A DNA stretch of 52,837 nt, taken from IMG/VR virus record IMGVR_UViG_3300042361_000312, positions 1-52,837 of that record. The stretch is one strand, 5' to 3'. Origin of the DNA: a virus. Under the pieces are notes generated by a model that saw only the letters and a program-made list of their open reading frames with translations, did not search any database and was not told the origin of the DNA. The position numbers were made by a program, and so were the translations under genes. Below, in pieces: positions 45,359 through 52,837 of the stretch (position 1 is the stretch's first letter; every line of letters starts with the position of its first letter).

Positions 45359-47003
45359 TAACGTAAGCCAGCACGGTCGGAAAGAGATGATGGAGTTGCA
45401 GCGTGAGCTTGCATCTCGTCGCCTAGAAGCGGTGCGTCTTTACAAGCCCAATGCGAATCAGGCTGCGATTCATGAGTGCGAGTCAAAGGAAATCATCATC
45501 CTTGGGGGAAATCGGAGCGGAAAAACAACGGCTGCCCTCGTTGAGTTGGCGTGGGCCTTGACCGGAACCCACCCCATCGAAGGCCGCTACCCAAAGGAAG
45601 GCGGCGTTGCGCTCGTTGTTGGGGCGGGGTGGCGGCACATTGGGATGACAATTTACCCCGGGCTCCTGAAGGCCGGGAAGTTCGACATCATCAAAGACGA
45701 GAAGACTGGCGAGTGGCGGGCGTTTGACCCCGATGCAGACAAGGATCGGGCGGCAGATAAAAAGCCTGCGCCTCCACTGATCCCGCCAAGAATGATCAAG
45801 CAGACATCTTGGGTGCTGAAGAGTGCCGGATTTCTACAGTCCGTAGAACTTACGAACGGGTGGACTCTTTATTGCTTGTCGAGCGAAGGAGAGCCCCCTC
45901 AAGGGTTCAGGGCCGACATCGTGTTATTTGACGAGGACTTGTCCTCAGAGAGTACATGGTTGGCGGAAATGCAGGCCAGACTTGCAGATCGCCGTGGTCG
46001 GTTCATTTGGTCGGCGACCCCGCACTCAAAGAACGACGCTCTCTTTGGGCTGTGCGAACGGGCTGAAAAGGCTGCGGAGCAGGGACTGGAAAACCCCAAG
46101 CTGTTTCGCCTGCGGTTTCTGGATAACAACTTCATACCGGAAGAATCCCGAAAGCTCCTCATTGAGCAGTGGGCTGCCCAAGGCGAAGAAGTCCTTCGCA
46201 TGAGGGCGGAAGGGCAGTTCACCTACGACAGCATTTTGATGTACCCGAACTTCAGCATGGGAATCCACGGTTTCCCACGCAAGGAACTGCCTGACGGCCA
46301 AGTGCCCGAAAGTTGGTGCAGGTACGCGGCGGTTGACCCGGGACACGCTGTGTGTGCCGTACTGTTCGTAGCCGTCCCGCCTTCCGGGGATTTCGTCCTC
46401 CTCTATGACGAACTGTACATCCCCAACGCAAACGCCATTCTTTTCGCGGAGAAGTTCGCCGCCAAGCTGGCGGGCCAGCCCCAGCATTACGCCTTTTTGA
46501 TTGACTCCCACGGTGCGCGTTTAACGGACATTGGCGGTGGCAGGTCCCCCGGCCAGCAGTATTCGGAGCAGTTAGAGATGTTAGGCATCCGCTCAAAAGC
46601 CACCGGATCGTCCTTCATGCACGGCAGCGATGATGTAATGTCCGGTGTCGAGAGCGTCCGTAACGCTATGCACATCCGTGCCAATGGCACCACCAAGCTG
46701 CGAGTGCTAGAGGGGGCATTGCCCAACTTCCAGCGTGAGATAGCCCGTTACAAAAGGCAGTCCACTGTAGTTGGCGGCACTCACATCATTACCGACAAGC
46801 CTCACCCCCGCTCCGTATCGCACTTGATGGATTGCTGCCGCTACATATTTGCCGCAGACCCCAAGTACCACAAGCCAGAGGTTAAGGCCGAGGTTGCGTG
46901 GTGGGAGCCCTGGCTTGCTAAGAGGCGGCGGGAGCGTGGCGAGGACGCGAGCGTGGTTTACCTAGCCCCCTCAAGTTACACCTCCCAGACCTACGTTGCG
47001 TAA
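45342..47003 (+). CDS. terL: Terminase large subunit
   Basis: ATG 45342, inside the HNH 3' end, gives 553 residues. ATPase motifs: Walker A GGNRSGKTT (about 55-63) and Walker B ADIVLFDEDL (about 191-200). The nuclease domain has a VDPGHAVCAV strand with the first Asp (about 330) and LIDSHGARLTDIGGG (about 385-400). This fits a packaging motor of the TerL superfamily: ATP-driven DNA translocation into procapsid plus headful or site-specific cutting. A neighbouring portal gene completes the packaging set. Confidence 0.93.
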   Translation: MQNPLDNVSQHGRKEMMELQRELASRRLEAVRLYKPNANQAAIHECESKEIIILGGNRSGKTTAALVELAWALTGTHPIEGRYPKEGGVALVVGAGWRHIGMTIYPGLLKAGKFDIIKDEKTGEWRAFDPDADKDRAADKKPAPPLIPPRMIKQTSWVLKSAGFLQSVELTNGWTLYCLSSEGEPPQGFRADIVLFDEDLSSESTWLAEMQARLADRRGRFIWSATPHSKNDALFGLCERAEKAAEQGLENPKLFRLRFLDNNFIPEESRKLLIEQWAAQGEEVLRMRAEGQFTYDSILMYPNFSMGIHGFPRKELPDGQVPESWCRYAAVDPGHAVCAVLFVAVPPSGDFVLLYDELYIPNANAILFAEKFAAKLAGQPQHYAFLIDSHGARLTDIGGGRSPGQQYSEQLEMLGIRSKATGSSFMHGSDDVMSGVESVRNAMHIRANGTTKLRVLEGALPNFQREIARYKRQSTVVGGTHIITDKPHPRSVSHLMDCCRYIFAADPKYHKPEVKAEVAWWEPWLAKRRRERGEDASVVYLAPSSYTSQTYVA

Positions 47004-47006
47004 CAC

Positions 47007-47026
47007 CCGCGTAACTATTGCCCGCC
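47007..47026. repeat. 20-bp repeat CCGCGTAACTATTGCCCGCC, copy 2
   Basis: Identical to 37971-37990, again a few bases after a stop codon. Both copies are followed by a non-coding gap ending in a GGAGGC ribosome binding site and an ACCATG start. Confidence 0.6.
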
Positions 47027-47080
47027 CTCTAGGGGTCAGTAGGCTACGGCCAGATCATTCCCCGTGGTGGAGGCAAAACC

Positions 47081-47488
47081 ATGCAGATTGTTTCAGTCCA
47101 GATTATTGCCGACTTGTCTGTCGGTGATCTCGTCCTGTGGCACGATGACCCGCTCTCTAGCTCAAATCCGCCCAGCCTGGGTTGGGTCATTCAGAAGGGC
47201 AGAGAGACAATCTCCATCCTGATGTTTTCTGAGAACTCAGGGCTTGTAGAGAAGAAGAGCGTTCGCCACAGGGACGATCCGTTCTGGCGGGAGTCTGAGA
47301 TCGCTGGTAACTGGATTCAGTGGGGCTGCTTCACCGTCCATCCGACCACCGAGATTCTCAAGGAAATCAAGCCGTTCTTGACAAAGCTCAAGATGGCCGA
47401 GGCCCGCACCCCCAGTGACGAGCCGGTTCGCCGTGGCCCAGGTCGCCCCCGCAAGGAAGAAGCTGTGGAAGTGGAGGTGGCCGAATGA
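47081..47488 (+). CDS. Hypothetical protein with AT-hook-like tail
   Basis: This 135-residue protein starts after GTGGAGGCAAAACC. Its beta-rich N-terminal domain (VSVQIIADLSVGDLVLWHDD, SWVIQKGR-like strands) is followed by a short Arg/Pro tail (RRGPGRPRKEEAVEVEVAE) like an AT-hook. It could bind DNA during packaging; no family is recognised. It overlaps the next gene by ATGA. Confidence 0.5.
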   Translation: MQIVSVQIIADLSVGDLVLWHDDPLSSSNPPSLGWVIQKGRETISILMFSENSGLVEKKSVRHRDDPFWRESEIAGNWIQWGCFTVHPTTEILKEIKPFLTKLKMAEARTPSDEPVRRGPGRPRKEEAVEVEVAE

Positions 47489-47823
47489 GTCGCCTTCTTA
47501 CGGCTTTCGCTATGTGTTCGATCTTGACGGGGGTGGCTCACGCAAAGCCTCGTCGCCAGTACCAGCAAGGCCAGCCGGTCCAGAACATGGCACGGGCTGC
47601 TACCAACACCGCTCAGGGTGTCGCGGAAGCCTGTGCCCGCATGGGGCGGCTCCAGCACTTGGGTGGTAACTCTGGCCCAGAGGGTCTGGGTATGGGCTCC
47701 TCGCCAGATGCGGCCTATCGAAATTGTTGTTACGCCACCTCAGGGATGCCTGACGTTGACGTTGGTTACGCACAGAGCCCGAGCGGTCAGTGGTACTGTT
47801 GCAGAAGGTACGGTAGCAGATGA
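47485..47823 (+). CDS. Secreted Cys-containing protein
   Basis: This 112-residue protein has a signal-like N-terminus (MSRLLTAFAMCSILTGVAHA). The mature part is Gln/Gly-rich with paired cysteines (YRNCCYATSG, WYCCRRYGSR). It overlaps both neighbours by 4 bases. Probably exported; function unknown. Confidence 0.55.
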   Translation: MSRLLTAFAMCSILTGVAHAKPRRQYQQGQPVQNMARAATNTAQGVAEACARMGRLQHLGGNSGPEGLGMGSSPDAAYRNCCYATSGMPDVDVGYAQSPSGQWYCCRRYGSR

Positions 47824-49922
47824 GCGAAGCTAACATCGACCCAGACGTTCCCATGTCCGGTGGTGATCCCAGCCAACTGGCCGATCCGCCACCGGATGTT
47901 GTGCCCCAGCGTCAGATGGAGGATGCCCTCAGAAGCATCTCCACCGGCTGGTTGCGAAAACTGGAGCTTGCCCGCAAGGCAAAGAAGGCTTTTTCGGACG
48001 ATGCCAAGGAAGCGATGAATTTCTTCGATGGTGGAGAGAACTTCTTCTGGAAAGAGGGCGCGGCCCCCTACTCCAAGATTTCTCCCCCCAGCTTTCGGAT
48101 GACTGTGAACCGGGCTTTTGAGGCTGTGAAGCTCATTGGCTCAGTCATCTATGCCCGCAACCCGGTGCGGACGGTCACGGCAAAGAAGTTCCCAGCCGTC
48201 CCGCCTGAAGCTGTTGGGATCGACACGAACCAGCAACCCCAGACTGACCCGATGACTGGGCAGCCGATCCTTCCCCCGGAGATTGAGCAGTACATCCAGG
48301 CCAGCCAACAGATTGGCATGGTCGAGCAACAGCGGGAAGCGTTCTCTGAGATCATCAGTGCGTACTTGAACTACACCCCCGGCCAGTTGAACCTGAAGGA
48401 ACACACCCGCAAGGTGGTGGACGAGGGCATTCTCAAAGGCATGGGTGTGTGGTGGACCGAATTGATTGAGATGGGTGGCGAGGATGGCCCGCCGGTTGGG
48501 CTCATCGGTTCATTCCACGACAACGTGGACAACTTGCTTCTTGACCCGGATGCGGACGAACAGGAAGACATCCTGTGGTGTGCCCGTCGCTGTGTTCACC
48601 CGATTGCCGAGGTGGCTGAGAAGTACGGCTTGGAGCGGTCGGAACTGAAGGGGCACATGGAGAGCTTCGTGGCCCGGTCTATGGAAGAAGACCGTGGCTA
48701 CAAGATGAAGAAAAAGAACGGTAAGACGAATGACCTGATCGTCTACTGGAAAATCTGGTCAAAGACTGGATTCGGCCACAATCTCAAGGGCTCCCCGAAA
48801 GAATACGCCCAGATGTTCGATGGGCTGGGCCCGAACTGTTATCTGGTGGTGGCAGAGGGTGTCGATTACCCCTTGAATGTCCCCAAGGGCATTGCCCTAG
48901 AGGAACCAGACGAGACAGGTCTTCCCAACAGTTTGTTCACGCGGACTCGCTGGCCCATCCCGTTTTACGCGGATCACAACGGCTGGCCTTTCACCCCGTT
49001 CCAGTGCCACCGCAAGCCTGGGTCAGTGTGGCCGATCAGTCACATGAAACCGGGGATGCCGGAACTCAAGTTCCTGAACTGGGCACTTTCCTTCCTTGCC
49101 ACACGGGTGATGATTTCAAGCAAGACGATGGTGGGTGTGAGCAAGGCGGCGGGGGATGACATCAAGGAACAGTTGCTCCGACATGAGCAATCAGGGTTCT
49201 CGCTCATTGAGTTGTCCGAGACTCTTGGACGGTCAGTGAATGACATCGTGTCTGTACTCCAGCTACCCCAGGTCACGCCTGAGTTATGGACGATTGTCCA
49301 AGCCGTTTCAGAGATGTTCGACAAAAGAGTCGGACTCACAGAACTCACTTACGGCATGACCAGAAATTCCTATAGAAGTGCCGCAGAAGCGCAGGTGAAG
49401 TCGGAACAGATTTCGGTCAGGCCAGACGATATGGCGAACGTGCTGGAGGACGCTATGTCCATGCTGGCCCGCCGTGAAGCTCTGGCTGCCCGTTGGTTAC
49501 TCCAAGAAGAGGACATCGCTCCTGTGCTTGGCCCCATCGGTGCGTCTGTCTGGAAGAGTCTCCAAGAGCAAGTGAGCCTGGGCCAGCTTGCCATGAACTA
49601 CGACTACCGCATTGAGGCGGGCAGCGCGAGGAAGCCGAACAAGGCTGGGCGTATCGAAAGTTTACAGATAGCCCTACAGACTATGGGTCCGACGTTGCAG
49701 AACTTGCTCGCGCAGGGGGTTGTTGGGCCGTGGAATGCTCTGATGCGTGACTACTTGGAGGCCATCGACGTTGACCCATCTGGATACATGGTGCCTGAGC
49801 CGCCACCGCCTCAACCCCCTGCCCAACAGTTGCCACCGCCGCAGGAAGGTGGTAACGCTGAACCCGGTGCTGGAGGACCGCCCGACCAGCCGCAGCAAGT
49901 GCCACCGGAGTTACAGCCGTGA
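47820..49922 (+). CDS. Portal protein
   Basis: This 700-residue protein lies directly downstream of terminase. It has the expected helical/beta mix for a portal: a wing (FWKEGAAPYSKISPPSFRMT), then long helical crown/stem segments and a barrel region (LTYGMTRNSYRSAAEAQVKS; LTELTY...). The length, near 700 residues, matches P22-type portals, while T7-type ones are shorter. The C-terminal ~45 residues are a Pro/Gln-rich tail (PPPPQPPAQQLPPPQ ... VPPELQP) that is repeated at the end of the next gene. The stop overlaps the next start. Confidence 0.85.
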   Translation: MSEANIDPDVPMSGGDPSQLADPPPDVVPQRQMEDALRSISTGWLRKLELARKAKKAFSDDAKEAMNFFDGGENFFWKEGAAPYSKISPPSFRMTVNRAFEAVKLIGSVIYARNPVRTVTAKKFPAVPPEAVGIDTNQQPQTDPMTGQPILPPEIEQYIQASQQIGMVEQQREAFSEIISAYLNYTPGQLNLKEHTRKVVDEGILKGMGVWWTELIEMGGEDGPPVGLIGSFHDNVDNLLLDPDADEQEDILWCARRCVHPIAEVAEKYGLERSELKGHMESFVARSMEEDRGYKMKKKNGKTNDLIVYWKIWSKTGFGHNLKGSPKEYAQMFDGLGPNCYLVVAEGVDYPLNVPKGIALEEPDETGLPNSLFTRTRWPIPFYADHNGWPFTPFQCHRKPGSVWPISHMKPGMPELKFLNWALSFLATRVMISSKTMVGVSKAAGDDIKEQLLRHEQSGFSLIELSETLGRSVNDIVSVLQLPQVTPELWTIVQAVSEMFDKRVGLTELTYGMTRNSYRSAAEAQVKSEQISVRPDDMANVLEDAMSMLARREALAARWLLQEEDIAPVLGPIGASVWKSLQEQVSLGQLAMNYDYRIEAGSARKPNKAGRIESLQIALQTMGPTLQNLLAQGVVGPWNALMRDYLEAIDVDPSGYMVPEPPPPQPPAQQLPPPQEGGNAEPGAGGPPDQPQQVPPELQP

Positions 49923-50494
49923 TCGTCCTGAACGCAATTCTTGAGGAACGAAGGAAGAGAGATAACGCACGATGTTTGGCGTATTACCGCGACAATCGGG
50001 AGCGTCTTCAGGAAGCCAATTCTCAGTGGAAGAAGGACAACCCGGATAAGGTGCGAAAGCACCAGCGGACTCAAAACAACAAATACCACCACCTCTCCAA
50101 AGAGCAGCGCAAAGAATGGAGCCTGAAGTCGAACTACGGGATTACATACGAGCAGTTCGACTCCATGCTGAAATCTCAGAATGGCCTCTGCCCCATCTGC
50201 GGAATTGAGATGGTGGTGTGGGAGGGGCAGGGCAAGCCTGACTGTGCCTGCGTTGACCACTGCCATTCCACCGGAGTGATTCGCGGGCTCCTGTGCGGTT
50301 CCTGCAATCGCGCCATCGGGCTGTTGAAAGATGACCCAGCGATCATTGATAAGGCTTCCCAGTACCTCCGTTCGCCGCCGCAGCCTCCCCAGCCACCAGC
50401 CGGACCAGCCGATGCCGCCTCCCCGGCCCCGGAAGGTGGCGGGGAGGCATCGGTGCCGCCCCCTGAACCCATTCCCCCGGAGATGGCACCGTGA
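49919..50494 (+). CDS. Endonuclease VII-type nuclease inserted at the portal end
   Basis: GTG 49919 overlaps the portal stop; 191 residues. After a basic N-terminus, the core YGITYEQFDSML, GLCPICGIEM, CVDHCHSTGVIRGLLCGSCN and AIGLLKDDP match the T4 gp49-like Endonuclease_7/HNH family. The last ~40 residues (PPQPPQPPAGPADAASPAPE ... IPPEMAP) are a Pro-rich tail unlike a nuclease and much like the portal C-terminus just upstream. It looks like a homing-endonuclease insertion that captured the old portal tail. Confidence 0.85.
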   Translation: MIVLNAILEERRKRDNARCLAYYRDNRERLQEANSQWKKDNPDKVRKHQRTQNNKYHHLSKEQRKEWSLKSNYGITYEQFDSMLKSQNGLCPICGIEMVVWEGQGKPDCACVDHCHSTGVIRGLLCGSCNRAIGLLKDDPAIIDKASQYLRSPPQPPQPPAGPADAASPAPEGGGEASVPPPEPIPPEMAP

Positions 50495-51030
50495 TTGAGC
50501 TTCCCTTTGACATTCAGCGGGCCAGCCTGGAGGTCCGAGAGCATTACATCCGCATGGTCAACGCGGGGCAGTCTCCCCGATTCGCTGAGATGTGCGCCCT
50601 CCAGCAACCTCCAGGCACCCAAGGAACCGACCGGGCCTTCATGCAGGGCAGGCTCGACGGCAACTGGATGGACGGCATTCCGCCCAGGATGGCCAAGAAG
50701 ATGGCCAGGGAAGCCAAGGCATCGGGCATCAACATCAACGGCAAGTATTACTTGGGCGGGCTGGCTGACAAACGCGGGCACATGGACCCTAGTGCTTGGG
50801 TGGATTCTGTAAGCGACATCAAGCGGGTAGCCAAGGCGCGTAACCTCAACGTCAGCGGGATCGTGAATGTGGAGGGGCATGAGGTCGAGCCCGTCAAGCC
50901 AGCCCTAAATGCCAAGATCGTGGACAAGCTGGCCAAGCAGGCTATGGCGAGTAACTCAAAGCTGACCCGCCAGGAAGCTGTTCGTCAGGTCAAGGACAAG
51001 CACGCGCCTGCCTGGAAACGTGGCAAGTAG
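50491..51030 (+). CDS. Hypothetical virion/assembly protein
   Basis: This 179-residue protein starts at GTG overlapping the nuclease stop. Helical, Ala/Lys-rich (PRMAKKMAREAKASGININGKYYL), with a Gly-rich beta part (GIVNVEGHEVEPVKP) and a basic C-terminus. Between the portal and tail-fibre genes, it might be a head-tail connector or assembly protein, but the family is unknown. Confidence 0.55.
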   Translation: MIELPFDIQRASLEVREHYIRMVNAGQSPRFAEMCALQQPPGTQGTDRAFMQGRLDGNWMDGIPPRMAKKMAREAKASGININGKYYLGGLADKRGHMDPSAWVDSVSDIKRVAKARNLNVSGIVNVEGHEVEPVKPALNAKIVDKLAKQAMASNSKLTRQEAVRQVKDKHAPAWKRGK

Positions 51031-51062
51031 CGGTTCAGTTTTGTCTGGCCGGGACATAAATA
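51026..51062 (+). promoter_or_regulatory. Putative late promoter, copy 3
   Basis: AGTAGCGGTTCAGTTT ... CCGGGACATAAATA aligns ungapped with 4714-4750 (about 29 of 37 identical). It overlaps the end of the previous gene and lies directly upstream of the collagen-like fibre gene. Confidence 0.5.
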
Positions 51063-51077
51063 GTGCAGGAGCATTCT

Positions 51078-51965
51078 ATGTCCACGCCCAGCACCCATCC
51101 CAACTGTGCCTCTGATGAGAGGGGCTACCAGCGGATCAGGTTCCGTCAGGACACGGCTGAGAACTGGCTGAAGAACGACCCGATCCTTGCCTCTGGCGAG
51201 ATGGGTTACGTTATTGGTGCCACCGAAGGCCCGAATCTGAAGGTAGGCGACGGGTGGGTGAGGTGGTCCCAGCTTCCTTGGATAGCGAGTGGTGACGGCA
51301 CCGCTGGCCCTCCCGGTCCAGAAGGCCCTCCCGGCCACGATGCCCAGCACATTGTCTCCGAGGTCGAGCCGCCTCCCGGGGAAGAGATTGGCGACCTGTG
51401 GATTGACCCCACTGCCACGACCGAGACTGCTACCGTCACAGTTGACCTGTCGGCCTATGCGACCACCGATTACGTTGATGCAACCAAGGCCGAGATCATC
51501 GCTGCCGTTACCCCTGCCCTTCAGGAGCGGTACACCAAGCAAGAGGTAGATGCAAAGGTTGCGGCCCTTCAGCAAGGCGTGACTGATGCCAACCTTGGAG
51601 TGCAGGGTGTTGCCGACTTAATCCCATTTGTTGCTGGCGAACTCGGCACTCAGATTGATGCAAAGCTCGCTGGCAAGGCTGATCAGTCTGAGTTCTCTGC
51701 CTTTCAAGGCCAGTACGGCACCTTGGAGTCTGAGTTCAGGGAGTATTTCCGGCTCCTGAATCAGGGCTTTGCAACTGTGGCCCAGAAGCCTGACGTTGAT
51801 GCCGCCCTCGACCTGAAGGCCGATAAGACCACCGTTGGCTCCCTCGCCAAGACCCTGATGGATTCCATCATGGAGGTGAAGGACGGCACCTACACCAAGC
51901 CCGAAGTGGACGAGGCTATAGCCGCACTGACGGCACGGATCGAAGCCCTTGAGGCACGGCCATGA
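51078..51965 (+). CDS. Collagen-like tail fibre protein
   Basis: ATG 51078 (MSTPSTHPNCASD...) after GCAGGAGC gives 295 residues. Head domain: RIRFRQDTAENWLKNDPILA, SGEMGYVIGATEGPNLKVGD and WVRWSQLP, the pattern of phage fibre N-terminal domains (T-x-x-W-x-x-x-NPvLaxGE...KVGDG). Then a short collagen segment (GPPGPEGPPG), HIVSEVEPPPGEEIGDLWID, coiled-coil repeats and a C-terminal trimerisation-like helix. Should form a trimeric fibre. The HIVS...GDLWI block recurs in the next fibre. Confidence 0.8.
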   Translation: MSTPSTHPNCASDERGYQRIRFRQDTAENWLKNDPILASGEMGYVIGATEGPNLKVGDGWVRWSQLPWIASGDGTAGPPGPEGPPGHDAQHIVSEVEPPPGEEIGDLWIDPTATTETATVTVDLSAYATTDYVDATKAEIIAAVTPALQERYTKQEVDAKVAALQQGVTDANLGVQGVADLIPFVAGELGTQIDAKLAGKADQSEFSAFQGQYGTLESEFREYFRLLNQGFATVAQKPDVDAALDLKADKTTVGSLAKTLMDSIMEVKDGTYTKPEVDEAIAALTARIEALEARP

Positions 51966-52138
51966 CAATCAACACAGTCATCGTCTGGACAACCATCGTC
52001 CTAGGCGGGCTATTCATCTCTGGATACCTAGTCGGCCTAGCCATTGGTTGGTGGATGGACGCAGAGCATCGGGCCCTTCAGAGATGGCTTGACGAACACA
52101 TTCGCAAACTCAGCGAGGAAGAGGAGAAGTACAAGTAA
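51962..52138 (+). CDS. Small single-TM protein (58 aa)
   Basis: ATG 51962 overlaps the fibre gene stop, and its own stop overlaps the next start (TAATG). One hydrophobic helix (VIVWTTIVLGGLFISGYLVG plus LAIGWW) precedes an acidic amphipathic tail (DEHIRKLSEEEEKYK). It could be a holin-like or fibre-associated membrane protein; the position between fibre genes suggests a host-exit or late role. Confidence 0.6.
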   Translation: MTINTVIVWTTIVLGGLFISGYLVGLAIGWWMDAEHRALQRWLDEHIRKLSEEEEKYK

Positions 52139-52837
52139 TGGCCGCAATGTACTACTGGTCAGGAAGCGAGTGGCTGCCGATCTCCACAGGTGGCGGCTCT
52201 GACTCCGCACACATTGTGTCTGACACCATGCCCACCGACCCGGCGGCTGTCGGTGACTTGTGGATTCAGCCCAACGGCACTGCACCTCCCGGCTCTCCGG
52301 GTGAGGGTGAACCCGGCCCCCAAGGCGAACCGGGCCTTGCTGCCACAATCGAAGTAGCCGAAACGATCACGATTGAAGGTGGACTCCCAGCCGAAGTGAT
52401 CAATGTCGGTAACGAGAACAAGGCATCCCTGTCGTTCAAGATTCCGCAGGGCTTGCCCGGTGTGAAGGGCGAAGCTGGTGTAGCTGGTCCCGCTGGTCCT
52501 CAGGGTGTTCCCGGCGTGGCTGGTGAAGCTGGCCCTCAGGGCGAGCAGGGCATTCAAGGCCCAGAAGGCGTTCAGGGTCCTCAAGGCATTCAAGGTCAAC
52601 CGGGCCTTGGCATTAAGTACATGGGCACGGTCGCTACCCAAGGCGACCTTCCAGCTTCTGCCACTCAGGGCGATCTCTATGTTGTCTCGACCCCCGAGCC
52701 AGCTAGGGGATTTGTTTGGGATGATACCAAGGCTGCATGGCAAGACTCTGGCCCAGTGCAAGGCCCACAGGGTGTTGCTGGCCCCCAAGGCATTCAAGGC
52801 ATTCAGGGCGAGCCCGGGGTTGCTGGCCCCAAGGGCG
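52138..52837 (+). CDS. Collagen-like tail fibre protein, 3'-truncated by window edge
   Basis: The frame opens at ATG 52138 and runs off the window; 233 residues are visible. The N-terminus (MAAMYYWSGSEWLPISTGGG) and the HIVSDTMPTDPAAVGDLWIQ block parallel the preceding fibre. Several collagen-like G-x-y runs follow (GLPGVKGEAGVAGPAGPQ; GPQGIQGQPG), with an intervening globular segment of about 45 residues (YMGTVATQGDLPASATQ...). A probable receptor-binding or long fibre protein. The large truncated tail protein at 1-2778 could follow it if the genome is circular. Confidence 0.8.
   Translation, partial: MAAMYYWSGSEWLPISTGGGSDSAHIVSDTMPTDPAAVGDLWIQPNGTAPPGSPGEGEPGPQGEPGLAATIEVAETITIEGGLPAEVINVGNENKASLSFKIPQGLPGVKGEAGVAGPAGPQGVPGVAGEAGPQGEQGIQGPEGVQGPQGIQGQPGLGIKYMGTVATQGDLPASATQGDLYVVSTPEPARGFVWDDTKAAWQDSGPVQGPQGVAGPQGIQGIQGEPGVAGPKG

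Overview
The window is almost certainly part or all of a temperate tailed-phage genome or prophage, probably podovirus-like. It encodes a large terminase (45.3-47.0 kb), a portal (47.8-49.9 kb), a scaffold (38.0-39.1 kb) and a major capsid protein (39.1-40.3 kb). It also has collagen-like tail fibres, a large tail protein, three very large virion proteins resembling an ejection set, a tyrosine integrase with a tRNA-derived attachment site, and several free-standing homing endonucleases. No tail-tape-measure or sheath gene is recognisable. The host is probably a GC-rich Gram-negative bacterium. One small protein (4306-4731) resembles a family I remember from Planctomycetota, which is a hint only. 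Both window edges cut genes (1-2778 and 52138-52837), so the window may be a permuted circular or terminally redundant genome or a piece of a larger one; the sequence does not decide.

Layout. (1) 34.85-52.8 kb and 1-14.2 kb, plus strand: virion assembly, packaging, host-exit and tail genes, tightly overlapped (ATGA, TGATG and GTGA junctions). (2) 14.2-15.3 kb: integrase on the minus strand and an attP-like copy of the 3' half of a tRNA-Gly(CCC) gene. (3) 15.2-24.5 kb, plus strand: recombination and DNA metabolism. This block holds a RecE/DUF3799-like exonuclease, an ERF annealing protein, a CsrA homologue, an SF2 helicase, a Holliday-junction-resolvase-like nuclease, MazG-like and dATP/dGTP hydrolases, several zinc ribbons, an HNH nuclease and a sigma-70-like factor, with a ~650-nt apparently structured non-coding region at 19.7-20.3 kb. 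(4) 24.4-34.7 kb, minus strand: a serine recombinase, a LexA-type winged helix, a DUF932 protein and about twenty small accessory genes. No DNA polymerase or primase is seen.

The most unusual feature is in region 4. Eight leaders (seven here, one before an HNH gene at 44.6 kb) carry the same element: a hairpin with a 7-bp stem whose sequence changes from copy to copy while pairing stays perfect, an invariant GGA loop, and an invariant tail TTCRCCCTGTTGG. Many of these leaders also contain an intrinsic terminator or a tRNA T-arm-like minihelix, then a CACAC-rich AAGG ribosome binding site. GGA in a hairpin loop is the hallmark of CsrA/RsmA binding sites, the phage encodes a CsrA homologue, and the csrA ribosome binding site itself contains a match to the CsrA consensus core. 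A phage-encoded Csr-type post-transcriptional regulon is therefore a testable proposal. A second layer may be transcriptional: three copies of a CGGGACATAARTA motif precede virion gene blocks and could be late promoters for the phage sigma-like factor.
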